Translations under genes and position numbers: made by a program
The notes under the pieces: model-generated
Database searches by the model: none
Told to the model about the DNA's origin: nothing
What the model saw: the letters and a program-made list of their open reading frames with translations, nothing else
DNA from: JANELJ01 sp024511395
GTDB lineage: Bacteria > Pseudomonadota > Gammaproteobacteria > GRL18
Length of the DNA: 64,000 nt
NCBI GenBank assembly: GCA_963681975.1
Contig: OY820613.1
Location: 1,488,001-1,552,000 of the forward strand
Direction: 5' to 3'
Shown here: positions 19,746 to 29,601 of the stretch, piece by piece
How positions within the stretch are numbered: the first letter of the stretch is position 1
How the letters are laid out: every line of letters begins with the position of its first letter

Positions 19746-20566
19746 TTTGACCCGCATATCATCATCCCATGATGCCCGTTTTAGCTTACCTTTCATACTG
19801 TCTTTAACAGGAGATTGTTTAGCGATATTAAGCGCAAAACGTCGAAACAATGCCATATTCTCAGGGTTGTCTCCTGTTCGTATTCTTGAATCATCTTCTT
19901 TAAAAACAACATCTAACACCCAGTGCTGACTATTTTCTATGTGCCAGTGACGCCTTATCTTCCGGGCGATATTCTCTACATCATCCTTCAATGAACTGAT
20001 GTAACAGGAATATTCAGTCCGTTCTTTATCCTGGCTCTGTACCTGCCTTTTGACTTCAATAACACTGTGTAAGCCTTGCCATGATTGTGCTGATTCAATC
20101 CAGTCGGTGACATCCAGCCGGATATAGCGACGCCGTTCAATACAACCATGTCCTTTATCCACTTTCTCATAAGACTGACTACTAATGGTTTCCGGTTCAT
20201 CCCGTTTTATCTTATGAAACCAGGCTTTAATTTCCTCATAAAGTGTTTTTTGGTTATTTTTAATCTGGATGACATAGTCAGCCTGCTGTTTTCTTAATGT
20301 GGACACCGTCTCTTTCTGGCAGTGCATCGCATCCAGGGTGACACAACTGTCTTTAACATCAAACAGTTCAAGGCTCTCCTGTACGCTTTTAATTTCATTC
20401 TTTTTATCTGCAGAACGGCTTTGATAAACCACCGGACCAACTGTCAACCGCCATTACAGAAAGCAGGTGTAAAGCCGTCATTTTATCCCCGTTATGATGG
20501 CTTCTCCTTAAGGTTTTACCATCAATAGCCAGATGTTCATGACCTTGTTTTTCCCTTACGCTATTT
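19731..20566 (-). pseudogene. ISAs1-family transposase fragment
   Basis: The main frame (20447-19731) holds VTLDAMHCQKETVSTLR, ADYVIQIKNNQKTL and RRHWHIENSQHWVLDVVFKEDDSR, typical of ISAs1/H-repeat transposases. Upstream, another frame continues LAIDGKTLRRSHHNGDKM, so one frameshift lies near 20440. IS5 copy C at 20567 cuts off the N-terminus. The 3' end overlaps the gltS remnant it disrupted. Confidence 0.85.
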
Positions 20567-22066
20567 AGTTCAACCTGAATAATACCGTTTTAAGCCTGAC
20601 CTCAAGCCAGGTTTAAAGCAGCAGATTGCTCCGGTTTGATAAAACACCCCATCAAACCGGAAATAATTTTGAGCCACAAAAGCCGGAGCTTATTGAGGAT
20701 CTTTCTTAAGTTATGACCAGCGGCTACCATAACCACATTAATGGCATCACCGACTGCACCTTTGAGGTAGCAGCGGTCTAAACGGCCATCGTTTTTCATA
20801 TGACCAATTTCAGGCTCAATCGCACTGCGCCGTTTTAATGCCTTTTTAATACTTCGGGTAACGCCTCGTTTCTGACCTGAGATAAAAACTTTCGTGTCTT
20901 TTACTTCATGTCCACGATAACCCCGGTCAACAAAGCACTGTTCCGGTTGTACTGCTGTAAACTGTTTTATCTGCTCCAGTTGTGGTAACAAGGTATGTCC
21001 ATCATAAGGATTTCCTGGACAACTTTGAGCCCCAATAACAAAGCCTTCCTTGTTGGTCACAGCGATACTGGCTTTAACCCCAAATTCATAAGGCTTATGA
21101 GCTTTGCCTTTACTGACACACTCGACTTCCGGTGCATGTAAACTGTAAAGCTTGTTCTTACTGTGCTGCTCCTGCTCAATCAGTTTCTGAGCCTGTTTTA
21201 GAGCTACTTCAAACAGAGACTGAATATCAACGGAATAGTTGGGCAGTTGTCGTTCAATATCCCGTTTAACACGACCTAAACGGGATTTCAGTTTATTGTT
21301 CATTTTCTTCATGCGTTTAAACTGTTTTGCATAAGCATAACGACTGGCCATTAATACATATTGAGGTCCAATCCGATTATAATTCTGGCGCAGTTTAATA
21401 CCGTGCTCTTTGGACAGTTTAACCAGGTTTTCTCTGGCTTTGTTCAGGAGCTTTGAATCGGTTGGAAAAGCGATGTTCTTTTCCTGTACGGTAGTATCTA
21501 CCGTGACTTTCTTTAAACTGCCGGGCTTTATGGTTTTACTCTTTAGTCCGGCCTTAATGGTTTCAATCAGTAATTTTTCACTGCCTGACTTACCCAGCCG
21601 GTTACGCCATTTGGTCATGGTCACAGGGTGTATAGGCATCTTATGCTGAAAGTATTCTTCTCCACAAAAACATTGCCAGTACGGATTTTCTGTCCAGCTT
21701 TTTACGACCTGTTCATCCGATAAATCATGCAGATGTTTCAGGTAATGCAATCCTGCAATCAGGCGAGTGCGTATAGCAGGAGCGCCTTTAGTGGATATAA
21801 ACAGGGCTCCCCATTCTTTATCAAGACTTTCCCAGTTTATGTGTTTTGATAACTTAATCAACTCATGATTTAAGTCCAGCATGTTTTCAAGACGCATCCT
21901 GAACAGGTCTTCCTGAGGTATTTTTGGCTGTTTCTTTGGCTTCATTTTGGTATGGAAATTTGCAAGGTAATAAGGCTTATTTTACCAAAAACCTGCAAAT
22001 TTAACACCCATAATCAAGCAATATTTCTTTATAAATCAATGCTATATGTTTTATTCAGGGTGGACT
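20567..22066 (-). mobile_element. IS5-family element, copy C
   Basis: 1500 bp between AGTTCAACCTGAATAATA and the inverted AGTCCACCCTGAATAAA. The flanks ATTT and AATT differ, so there is no target duplication; the left flank is ISAs1 and its continuation is absent on the right, which implies a deletion next to the element. Confidence 0.92.
20602..21945 (-). CDS. IS5-family transposase
   Basis: Full-length 447-residue DDE transposase with all three catalytic regions (VTVDTTVQEK, CFVDRGYRGHE, SAIEPEIGHMKNDGR). It belongs with copy F (41748-43091) to a sub-type that has NWESLDKEWGALFI and NPYWQCFCGEE, while copies B, D, E, G and H have (R/W)ESPDKEWGALFV and NPYWQYFCGEE. No stop or frameshift; potentially active. 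Confidence 0.95.
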   Translation of the reverse strand: MKPKKQPKIPQEDLFRMRLENMLDLNHELIKLSKHINWESLDKEWGALFISTKGAPAIRTRLIAGLHYLKHLHDLSDEQVVKSWTENPYWQCFCGEEYFQHKMPIHPVTMTKWRNRLGKSGSEKLLIETIKAGLKSKTIKPGSLKKVTVDTTVQEKNIAFPTDSKLLNKARENLVKLSKEHGIKLRQNYNRIGPQYVLMASRYAYAKQFKRMKKMNNKLKSRLGRVKRDIERQLPNYSVDIQSLFEVALKQAQKLIEQEQHSKNKLYSLHAPEVECVSKGKAHKPYEFGVKASIAVTNKEGFVIGAQSCPGNPYDGHTLLPQLEQIKQFTAVQPEQCFVDRGYRGHEVKDTKVFISGQKRGVTRSIKKALKRRSAIEPEIGHMKNDGRLDRCYLKGAVGDAINVVMVAAGHNLRKILNKLRLLWLKIISGLMGCFIKPEQSAALNLA

Positions 22067-22151
22067 AATTAAGTATTATGTGATATAGAGCTTTTCAGAA
22101 AGCCCTGCGCAGAACGTTAATACATTATCTTTCAACAGCTTATAGCTTCAA

Positions 22152-22358
22152 TCAAACTTTTTCGGCAGTATAGCCAGCTTCTTTAACTGCAGCTATTAAC
22201 GCATCCACATCGGCTGTACCCGTTACTTTTGCGGAACCCGGCTCAAGACTGACATAAGCATTCTCTACACCCGCTACCGCTTCCAGTGCTTTTTTGGTGT
22301 GCATAACACAATGATTGCAGGTCATACCAGTAATTTTAAGTTCTGTTGTAGTACTCAT
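22152..22358 (-). CDS. copZ: CopZ-like copper chaperone
   Basis: 68-residue heavy-metal-associated domain protein with the metal site GMTCNHCVMHTKKALE near residues 10-25. Such proteins carry Cu(I) in the cytoplasm to CopA. It lies 15 bases after copA on the same strand, which supports co-transcription and a joint role in copper export. Confidence 0.92.
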   Translation of the reverse strand: MSTTTELKITGMTCNHCVMHTKKALEAVAGVENAYVSLEPGSAKVTGTADVDALIAAVKEAGYTAEKV

Positions 22359-22373
22359 AAAAATTCCTCTATA

Positions 22374-25178
22374 TTAAATTTTTGGTTTAAAAAAGCGCAA
22401 ACGGTTGGCATTGGCTACTACCGTTACTGATGACATAGCCATGGCGGCACTGGCAAAGGCCGGAGCCAGTAACCAGCCGGTCAGCGGATAAAAGACACCG
22501 GCGGCCAGTGGAATACCAATAACATTATATATAAATGCACCGAATAAATTCTGTTTAATATTTTTCATGGTTGCGGCCGAAACTGCAATAGCCGTTCCTA
22601 CATTCATCAATGAATTTCCTGCAAGGGTAATATCTGCATTTTCAATGGCAACATCAGTACCACTGCCAATGGCAAAACCAGTATTAGCCTGAGCCAGTGC
22701 CGGTGCATCGTTTACCCCGTCGCCTACCATACCAACAATATAGCCCTGTTCCTGTAAGGACTTGATGATATTTAACTTGTCTTCCGGCATAACCTGACTA
22801 TACACTTCCCTGATACCCAGTTCTCTGGCTACAGCCTGAGCCGTTTTATCACTGTCTCCTGAACACATAACGACTTCAATATGCTGTTTCTGTAATAATT
22901 TAACCGCCCCAGGCGTATCTTCCCGAATGGGATCTTTTAATGCTATCAGTCCCAGTAAGTGTCCGTCTTCAGCCAGCCAAATTGGCGTTGCGGATAATTC
23001 TGCCAGAGTTTCTGCCTGTTTAATAATTTCCGGCGCAAGCTCAACCTTATTTTCCAGCATAAAGGCATGATTGCCCAGCAGTATTTTTTTATTTTCTATT
23101 TCTGCTTTTACCCCACGGCCTTCAACCGCTGTAAAATCCTTTACATGCAAAAGAGTAAGTTCATGTTCACTGGCCGCAGTTAATATTGCCTCGGCAAGGG
23201 GATGTTCTGAGCCCGTTTCCAGTGAGGCTGCGTACTGCAGTAGATAATTTTTATTGATAATGGATGAAGCCAATTTAGGATTAACAATAATATCAGTAAC
23301 TGATGGTTTGCCCTGAGTCAGGGTACCGGTTTTATCCACCACCACATAAGTCAGTTTGCTGGCGGTCTGCAGAGCATCACTGTTTTTAATAAGAATATTA
23401 AGCTGTGCCGCTTTGGAAGTACCCATCATAATGGCTATAGGAGTGGCCAGTCCCAGTGCACAGGGACAGGCAATGACCAGTACAGCAATACCCGCAGTCA
23501 AAGCATAAGCCAGGCGCGGCTCTGGACCGACAAAATACCAGGTAAAGAAGGTAATGATTGCAATGGTGATAACAATGGGTACAAATACAGAGGCAATTTT
23601 ATCCACCAGACGACCAATTTCAGGCTTAGTCATCTGCACCTGTTTAACCATATTAATGATCTGCGACAGGGTAGTTTCTTCTCCCAGCTTGCTGACTTCA
23701 AATAGAAAAATGCCAGATTTATTAATGGTACCGCCCGTTACTGTATCACCGGGTGATTTTTTTACCGGCAGAGGTTCACCGGTAAGCATGGCTTCATCAA
23801 TACTTGAACTGCCTTGCGTAATAATACCGTCAATAGGAATTCTTTCACCGGTTTTCACCTTGATTATATTGCTGACCTGTAATAGGGAAACCGGTAAACT
23901 GACTTCAACACCATCATAAACCAGTGTGGCTGATTTAGGTGCCAGCTCAATAATACTAGCAATAGAGGCGGAAGTTGTGCGTTTTGCCCTGATTTCCACT
24001 GCATGTCCAAACTGCAGGAAGGCCAGGATAATAACACCGGCATCCAGATACAGATGCCCTCCTCCCGGAATAAAATCAGGGTCGATAATAATCAGCATGG
24101 ATGACAGCCAGGCCGCCAAAGTACCCAGTGCCACCAGGGTGTCCATATTAGATGACAGGTGACAAGCCTGTTTAAGAGCAGTGATGTAGTAATTACGGCC
24201 ACTGAACCACATAGTAAATAAACAGATCAGTGCAACGATAAACCAGAACATCTGTGAACTGATACCGTGGAAATAGGTATCTTTTGATACTTCCGGAACC
24301 CAGCCCATATATTCAGAAGTCATCAGCAGGGCACCAACAGTGCCGGCCAGAATCGCTCTGTGCGAGGAACGACGGATTTCTAAACGGCTCTGCCTTTCCT
24401 GCTCAATATAGGGATCTTCATATTGTTCATTGATACGAGCCTCTATTCCCGCTTTTTTCAGGATAACCAGTAATTGTGCAGGAGGGAGTGTTGTGGTAAT
24501 TTCAACTTTTTTTTCCGTGTCAGTAAAAACAAAAGCGATATGTTCAACTTCATCCGCCTGAGCCTGTAACTGCTCATTAATAAGTTTTTCAAGTTCAGTA
24601 TCTGAACCGTCAAATTGAGAAATAATCAGTTGATACTGGTTGCTGACTTTCTGCTGCTCAATAAGCCGGGCATTATAGCCCTGATCAATAATAGCATTAA
24701 CAACAGCATGCGGCTCCCCACCCTCTACCTGGGCGATTTTTTCCAGTAGATTTACAGAACCGGACTTTACGTCGGGAACCGACAAAATCGCTTTTTCAAC
24801 CGTAGCTACACAGCTGGAGCAAGTCATGTCCTCTATATCAATAATATAGGATGAGGGATTCTTTTTCTGTTCTGGTTCTGGTTCTGCCTGTGCTGCCGGG
24901 CTTTTATTCTGATCAGAAGACGACTCAATGGGGCAGGATTCAGGGATCTCAGCCACAGGACTGGCAGGATAACCGGCCTCAGTAATGGCCTGAATAACTT
25001 CATGCAGCAAACCGCCTGTCACCAGTGCTTTCCCCTGTTTCAAGTTGATGTTTATTGCTTCAACACCGTCAACAGCCAGAGCCGCTTTTTCTACCCGCGC
25101 CACACAATGTGCGCAGGTCATATCACTGATTTTGATTTTATACTGTCTGTTTACAGGCGGTTTATCGCTGTGATCCAT
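22374..25178 (-). CDS. copA: Cu(I)-exporting P1B-type ATPase
   Basis: 934-residue inner-membrane pump that moves Cu(I) from cytoplasm to periplasm using ATP. Two N-terminal metal-binding domains (MTCAHC at about 20-25, MTCSSC at about 120) are followed by a third HMA-like fold without a CxxC (about 185-260), which is unusual. Then come the eight-helix core, actuator TGEP, the intramembrane CPC (ACPCALGLATPIA, about 570), phosphorylation site DKTGT (about 614), SEHPLA and GDGVNDAPAL. The CPC and HMA pattern is that of copper/silver pumps. Downstream copZ and an upstream CusA-type remnant form a copper-resistance locus. Confidence 0.96.
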   Translation of the reverse strand: MDHSDKPPVNRQYKIKISDMTCAHCVARVEKAALAVDGVEAININLKQGKALVTGGLLHEVIQAITEAGYPASPVAEIPESCPIESSSDQNKSPAAQAEPEPEQKKNPSSYIIDIEDMTCSSCVATVEKAILSVPDVKSGSVNLLEKIAQVEGGEPHAVVNAIIDQGYNARLIEQQKVSNQYQLIISQFDGSDTELEKLINEQLQAQADEVEHIAFVFTDTEKKVEITTTLPPAQLLVILKKAGIEARINEQYEDPYIEQERQSRLEIRRSSHRAILAGTVGALLMTSEYMGWVPEVSKDTYFHGISSQMFWFIVALICLFTMWFSGRNYYITALKQACHLSSNMDTLVALGTLAAWLSSMLIIIDPDFIPGGGHLYLDAGVIILAFLQFGHAVEIRAKRTTSASIASIIELAPKSATLVYDGVEVSLPVSLLQVSNIIKVKTGERIPIDGIITQGSSSIDEAMLTGEPLPVKKSPGDTVTGGTINKSGIFLFEVSKLGEETTLSQIINMVKQVQMTKPEIGRLVDKIASVFVPIVITIAIITFFTWYFVGPEPRLAYALTAGIAVLVIACPCALGLATPIAIMMGTSKAAQLNILIKNSDALQTASKLTYVVVDKTGTLTQGKPSVTDIIVNPKLASSIINKNYLLQYAASLETGSEHPLAEAILTAASEHELTLLHVKDFTAVEGRGVKAEIENKKILLGNHAFMLENKVELAPEIIKQAETLAELSATPIWLAEDGHLLGLIALKDPIREDTPGAVKLLQKQHIEVVMCSGDSDKTAQAVARELGIREVYSQVMPEDKLNIIKSLQEQGYIVGMVGDGVNDAPALAQANTGFAIGSGTDVAIENADITLAGNSLMNVGTAIAVSAATMKNIKQNLFGAFIYNVIGIPLAAGVFYPLTGWLLAPAFASAAMAMSSVTVVANANRLRFFKPKI

Positions 25179-25224
25179 ACTTATTTAGTCCTCAGGTAAG
25201 TTTTTTTATTATTCAATAAAGCAC

Positions 25225-25416
25225 TTACCGGTTCAATAGCCACAATACCCCACCTTCAGTCATACGTTTAGCCATCTCAGAAAATATATCAGCGTTCCTC
25301 TGTGCTTCTTCGGCATTGGTATACACTTCAACCTTTAGACTTTCACACAGTCCGTAGTCATTAAACTCATTGATATAACTACACATAGCCTTCAACCTTG
25401 CTGACTGTAATTCCAA
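25225..25416 (-). CDS. Small hypothetical protein
   Basis: A 63-codon frame beginning with TTG (25414-25416); the first ATG in frame would leave about 53 residues. I do not recognise it. It contains SYINEFNDYGLCESLKVEVY and EAQRNADIFSEMAKRM, reads like coding sequence, and lies in the same orientation between the cusA remnant and copA. It may be a real small gene of the copper locus or a remnant. Confidence 0.45.
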   Translation of the reverse strand: MELQSARLKAMCSYINEFNDYGLCESLKVEVYTNAEEAQRNADIFSEMAKRMTEGGVLWLLNR

Positions 25417-25495
25417 GTATATTCAGACTATTCACCTCCCCTGCTATCAGCCCAAAGTCGGAAATATTCAGGATCATAACTACCTTGTTAAACAT

Positions 25496-25901
25496 TTAGG
25501 CTTCCTCTTTAGAGTGGTTATTTTCAGTTACGGTACAGTTTGATAATGTCACTGATTTCCACATGAAATAAATCGCTGGTATTACCAGCAGGGTTAAAAC
25601 AACAGAACTGAGCATACCGCCAATCATAGGGCCGGAAATTCTCTGCATAACTTCAAGAGCCTGTGCCGCTGCTGTACATAATAGGTATCAGACCCACAAC
25701 AATAGCCGCAACCGTCATGACAATAGGACGAACACGCTGACCGGCACCTTCCAGAACTGCCGCTTTTACATCTTCACGGCTCATGCAGCGGTTCTGCTCC
25801 ATTAACTCGTGAGACATCCGGCAATAGGACTGATTCAGATAAACCAGCATAAGCACCCCAACTTCAACAGTTACCCCTGTCAGAGCAATAAAACGGAAAT
25901 T
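25496..25901 (-). pseudogene. CusA/CzcA heavy-metal RND pump, C-terminal remnant
   Basis: Minus strand from the IS4 boundary: NFRFIALTGVTVEVGVLMLVY, RVRPIVMTVAAIVVGLIPIM and SSGTGS, the last transmembrane segments of a CusA/CzcA tripartite efflux pump. An extra T then shifts the frame (SSGTGS followed by stop); the other frame continues EVMQRISGPMIGGMLSSVV... to TAA 25496-25498. So the tail is present but frameshifted, and everything before it is removed by IS4. Together with copA/copZ it shows that a fuller copper efflux set once existed. Confidence 0.85.
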
Positions 25902-27324
25902 CATAGGTATGATCTTTAGGAGTTGAAATGAAGCCAATTTGATGATCAAATAGTTGTTATTCAGGCAATTATTTATCAACAAAAAGGCTTCAAATGAAAA
26001 GTACCACATTATCAAAAAAACTAAAAGTCGTATTGAGTGAAAAGAAACTTAATAAACCGGGCAAAAACATAGGTTTTTCCCAACGATTAAAACAGATACC
26101 CCCTTTTCAGCTAATAGTGAGTATGATTACGGCTATGGGTGATAAAGAGACAAGGCATTTTTCGGAAATTCATCGTTACTTTAACCAGTTAACGAATAAA
26201 AATGTCCGTTATAAGCCCTTTCATAATCAATTAGCAAAACCTGAATTTGCGCAATTGATGAGAGATATTGCAGATAAAGTTTTTAATCACCGGGTAAATA
26301 CAAAACTGAAATGTAATCATCTGGTTCTGGCCAGTTTTGATAAATTACTTATCCGGGATGGCAGTTCATTTGCTATCCATAAGGCACTGAAAAAGAATTA
26401 TCCCGGGCGATTTACAGCAATTAGTCCGGCAGCCGTGGAATTGCATGTCACCTACGACTTAAAAACCGGAGGCATAGAAAAAAGTACACTGACACCGGAT
26501 AGCTTTTCAGAACGAGCAGAGTTACCAGACATTCATGAACTGGAAAATCAGTTATTATCAGGTGACCATAGCTACTATTCAGGCCAACTGATTAATGAAA
26601 CAGATGACCATGGAGGGTATTATATTTTACGTGCAATGAGACTTTCCAGGATAGCGGTTCATTGAGCCATCAGAGAAGATGGGCAAGTCGTTAGCAAAAG
26701 AACTAAACCATTGTCTGATTTGGTAAAATCTCTGCCAAAACGACAATTAATTGATATGATTGTGGAGATTGATGGCAGAGAAACAAGGCTGATTGCAATC
26801 TGGAGCCCCAAAGAAAAAAGGCATACATTTTTAGTTACAAATCTGAATGCAGAACAGTTTTCAGCGACACAAATCAGCCAGTTATATCGTTTACGCTGGC
26901 AGATTGAGTTGTTATTTAAAGAGTGCAAGTCTCATAATAACTTGCAGGGGTTCCAAACCAGTAATTGCGCATTGATGGAAGCTTTGGTTTGGAGCAGTTT
27001 AATCGCGACGATTCTGAAACGATTTATATGTAGTAGCATAGAACAATTTTGCCAAATGGAGATGTCAACGTTGACGGTCTCCAAAACAACCGTTTAGTGG
27101 TGGTATTCATTATTGGAATCCATTGTTAACCATAAACGAAAACAATTAACGGATGTGCTTGAAAGAACATATTTTTTCCTGAAAGAAAATACTGGCAGAG
27201 CTCATCCTAAACGAGATAAGTCTACTGGACTTTATCAGTTTGGTGTAGAACCTAATTATGGAGTTACATCCTGATGGGTAATCTATTGAAACGAAATGAT
27301 AAAATCCTTAAAGACATACCTATG
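25902..27324 (+). mobile_element. IS4-family element (full length, decayed transposase)
   Basis: Bounded by CATAGGTATGATCTTTAGGAG on the left and its near inverse (CTTAAAGACATACCTATG) on the right, with AATT on both sides (25898-25901, 27325-27328) as a possible target duplication. It cuts the cusA/czcA gene. Fragments of the same IS occur at 16186-16520 and 29523-29592. Confidence 0.8.
25994..27274 (+). pseudogene. IS4-family transposase with two in-frame stops
   Basis: One uninterrupted phase of 427 codons, broken only by TGA at 26663-26665 and TAG at 27095-27097. Catalytic regions are readable: FDKLLIRDGSS (Asp), LSGDHSYYSG (Asp) and YRLRWQIELLFKECKSHN (the YREK-type Glu signature). As there is no frameshift, the decay is young. 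Both stops could derive from CGA and CAG by C-to-T change, but no intact copy is in the window to prove it. Confidence 0.85.
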
Positions 27325-27383
27325 AATTATACTTACCAATAAGTAAGAACTAAATTATGTTAGAATCAAATGTGAGGATAATT

Positions 27384-27725
27384 ATGAATGCCATTAATGT
27401 TATAAAGCCCTATAAATATTTGACCCGCTGGGTATTTGATGATGAAAAAGTCGGACTTGTGCAGGAGCCTTTTATTGCAGGAGCCGATGATATAATTGAT
27501 CAGGCTGTTAAAGATATACCTGACGCTGATAGCGGATTTCTTTTGATGTTTTCTTCTTCTCCATTCCCTGGATACCAATTAGAGTTCACATGGTTAAGAG
27601 AGGAAAACGATGGCAATTGGTATTTTGCAGAAAAACTGGGAATGGAAGGATGGTTGTGCCCGGCGTTATTGAAGTATTTTGATAAGGCGCCAGAAAAAAT
27701 CTATGCACAGTTCAAGGCAATATAA
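27384..27725 (+). CDS. Conserved hypothetical protein (DUF6717-like)
   Basis: 113 residues from ATG 27384, chosen because GAGG at 27374-27377 is well placed; an in-frame ATG at 27357 has no ribosome site. The pattern NVIKPYKYLTRWVFDDEKVGLVQEPF is recalled from the DUF6717 family, which I assign from memory only. GMEGWLCPALLKYF is a further conserved-looking stretch. No membrane segment or signal peptide. It sits right after IS4 and two bases before the next gene, probably as an operon. Function unknown. Confidence 0.75.
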   Translation: MNAINVIKPYKYLTRWVFDDEKVGLVQEPFIAGADDIIDQAVKDIPDADSGFLLMFSSSPFPGYQLEFTWLREENDGNWYFAEKLGMEGWLCPALLKYFDKAPEKIYAQFKAI

Positions 27726-27727
27726 TC

Positions 27728-28141
27728 ATGAATACAAACCATAATACAAATAAAAACAATGGGCCAGGTGATTTATTGTTGTTGACTGGCGAAGAAATGA
27801 TTTCAAGAGAGTTGATAGTGAATAACAATAAATATATTATTGAGATATATTATAAAAAATCAATAGAAGATGGCAGTAATAATGGTTATGCTGTTTTCTT
27901 TGACAATCAAAGTGGTATTCTCAAGCAAACCAACAAAGCTAGACATTCAGCATTGGTTCTATTTAAAAAAATATACTTTGAATTAATGTCAATGTGCAAG
28001 GATATAAAACTTGAAAGTGTTTCTTTTTTAGGTATTGGTTTGCGTTTGAATAAAGTGTACGAAAAAATGCTAAACCATTATAATATAAAATACAATTTCG
28101 ACAAAGAATCGAATGAATTTACTATCTTTGCACATAAATAA
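27728..28141 (+). CDS. Hypothetical protein, AT-rich
   Basis: 137 residues, not recognised. It begins with an Asn-rich stretch (NTNHNTNKNNGPGD), is soluble, rich in Ile, Lys and Asn, and ends KYNFDKESNEFTIFAHK. Its base composition is more AT-rich than the housekeeping genes, which suggests transfer. It starts two bases after the preceding gene and may work with it. Confidence 0.65.
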   Translation: MNTNHNTNKNNGPGDLLLLTGEEMISRELIVNNNKYIIEIYYKKSIEDGSNNGYAVFFDNQSGILKQTNKARHSALVLFKKIYFELMSMCKDIKLESVSFLGIGLRLNKVYEKMLNHYNIKYNFDKESNEFTIFAHK

Positions 28142-28196
28142 AACCTGGTTAAGATGCACTTATGAGTTGAATTTAAGTAGGTTTAAAGAAGCGGTT

Positions 28197-28340
28197 CTAA
28201 GGCGATAAAAATGCAAACATATAAACAAATACAATAAAACCAATAATTATAAACAGAGCGGTAATTTTATCGCCAAAACTCATTTTGTTTGTTTTTTTAT
28301 CGAATTCAGACTCGGGAAAACTGTCTTCACCAGTTTTTTT
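28197..28340 (-). pseudogene. C-terminal tail of a small membrane protein
   Basis: Minus-strand frame running out of the IS256 end: GEDSFPESEFDKKTNKMSF, then the hydrophobic segment ITALFIIIGFIVFVYMFAFL and stop. This is a single membrane helix with the N-terminal part lost to IS256. Too short to name. Confidence 0.45.
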
Positions 28341-28342
28341 GA

Positions 28343-29092
28343 GAGGGTGTAAAAATAACTGTGTAAACGCTCATTGCGGTGGTTTAAGTCAGCAGTGGTA
28401 AAATGAATAAACCTGAAATACCACCTCCATAGTGAACAGCCTACCTTCCAAAGTCAGGCTATCAAGGAGCTTCCTTTCAGGACTCCTCCTTGACACCCTG
28501 CCTTTTCCAGGTATTTGCTCACCATGGAGGCGGAATTTATCTTCGACTGAAGTCGACATCATCAACCCCTGCCGGTCTGAACCATCTTTTGTTACCCTAT
28601 AACAAGGAATACAGCGATGAGTAAGACAATGAACAAAGACAGGTTACAGGCCCTGGCCAACGAACTGGCTAAAGATTTAAAAACCCCTCAGGATTTAAGC
28701 GACCTCAGTGCTCAACTGACTAAAATGACCGTTGAAGCCGCTCTGAATGCCGAAATGGATTATTTTCTGGATAAGGAAGAGGGCAATAGCCGCAATGGCT
28801 ACAACCGAAAACAGTTAAAAGGTGAGCACGGTCAGTTTGAACTGAATACCCCCAGAGACAGACAGTCCAAATTTGAACCTCAGCTGGTCAAAAAGCGCCA
28901 GACCCGTATCACCGGCATGGATGACCAGATTATGGCGCTGTATGCCAAAGGCATGAGCACTCGTGATATTGTGGATACCTTTGAGGAAATGTATGGGGTG
29001 GATATTTCACCCGCCCTGGTCTCTCAGGTGAGCAATAGCATCATGGAACGGGTAGTGGAATGGCAGTCACGTCCACTGGAGCCAGTGATGTA
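28343..29092 (+). mobile_element. IS256-family element, copy 1 (left part)
   Basis: Starts with GAGGGTGTAAAAATAACTGTG and has a 270-bp leader shared with 56232-56505 and, inverted, with 34860-35084. It breaks off within the transposase near 29092. Confidence 0.85.
28617..29092 (+). pseudogene. IS256-family transposase, N-terminal fragment
   Basis: About 159 residues of a mutator-type transposase (MSKTMNKDRLQALANELAKD, RNGYNRKQLKGEHGQFEL, PRDRQSKFEP, MYGVDISPALVSQVS) to EWQSRPLEPV, just before the catalytic Asp-containing region, which is lost. The remaining codons to 29126 belong to adjacent DNA. Confidence 0.88.
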
Positions 29093-29149
29093 CTTCTCTT
29101 TCAGTTCCTCTGCAATCTCCTTATAAACAGAAACTACCGGCCGTTTCAT
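29093..29149 (-). pseudogene. Start of an unknown gene cut by IS256
   Basis: Minus-strand ATG 29147-29149 followed by MKRPVVSVYKEIAEELKEKY, which looks coding, with GAGG 12 bases upstream. It runs into the IS256 fragment. Too short to assign. Confidence 0.3.
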
Positions 29150-29193
29150 TGAATTGAAAATCCTCATTGTAAACAAGGTTGTTGCGTATGGTT

Positions 29194-29405
29194 GGCCAGT
29201 CAGCGGATTTTTTTCTGCAGGGACTCAGAAAAATCAGACAGTACTTCGTTTAGCCTATCCTTCAGATTATCACACCTACACCAAAGTGTTTTTGGAGTAT
29301 AGATTCTATGGATTTTGTGCATTCCAGCACAGTTTTATAGTTTTCTGCTTCTATCTCATGCATATCGGGGATTCTTTTTATTAAATCTCTGTCATTATAT
29401 TCTCC
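29194..29405 (-). pseudogene. Decayed small gene of unknown function
   Basis: Coding-like minus-strand stretches in two frames: DMHEIEAENYKTVLECTKSI, then, after a shift near 29275, DNLKDRLNEVLSDFSESLQK and stop. A ribosome site GGAG and ATG occur at the start but lead to an early stop. I infer a frameshifted gene of about 70 residues; not recognised. Confidence 0.3.
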
Positions 29406-29522
29406 TTTTCGTCAAATTATTGATTGAAAGCCGGACGGACAGACGGACAATTGCCTGGGAAATGTCCATCTGTCCGTATAATAAATTAGTTTTCTTCTAC
29501 GGCTTTATACCCAAAAACCTTT

Positions 29523-29592
29523 ATATGCAGTAGCATAGAACAATTTTACCAAATGGAGATGTCAACATTGACGGTCTCCAAAACGACCGTTT
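29523..29592 (+). mobile_element. 70-bp IS4 remnant
   Basis: Positions 29523-29592 match 27026-27095 of the IS4 element almost base for base (ATGGAGATGTCAACATTGAC versus ATGGAGATGTCAACGTTGAC). It lies directly before the truncated recombinase, so an IS4 copy probably removed the recombinase N-terminus. Confidence 0.8.
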
Positions 29593-29601
29593 GTCTGTAA
29601 T

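Noticed and set aside
29154..29533. Plus-strand open frames 29154-29384 and 29315-29533
   Set aside because: Poor amino-acid composition and no ribosome site; the minus strand has better coding character.
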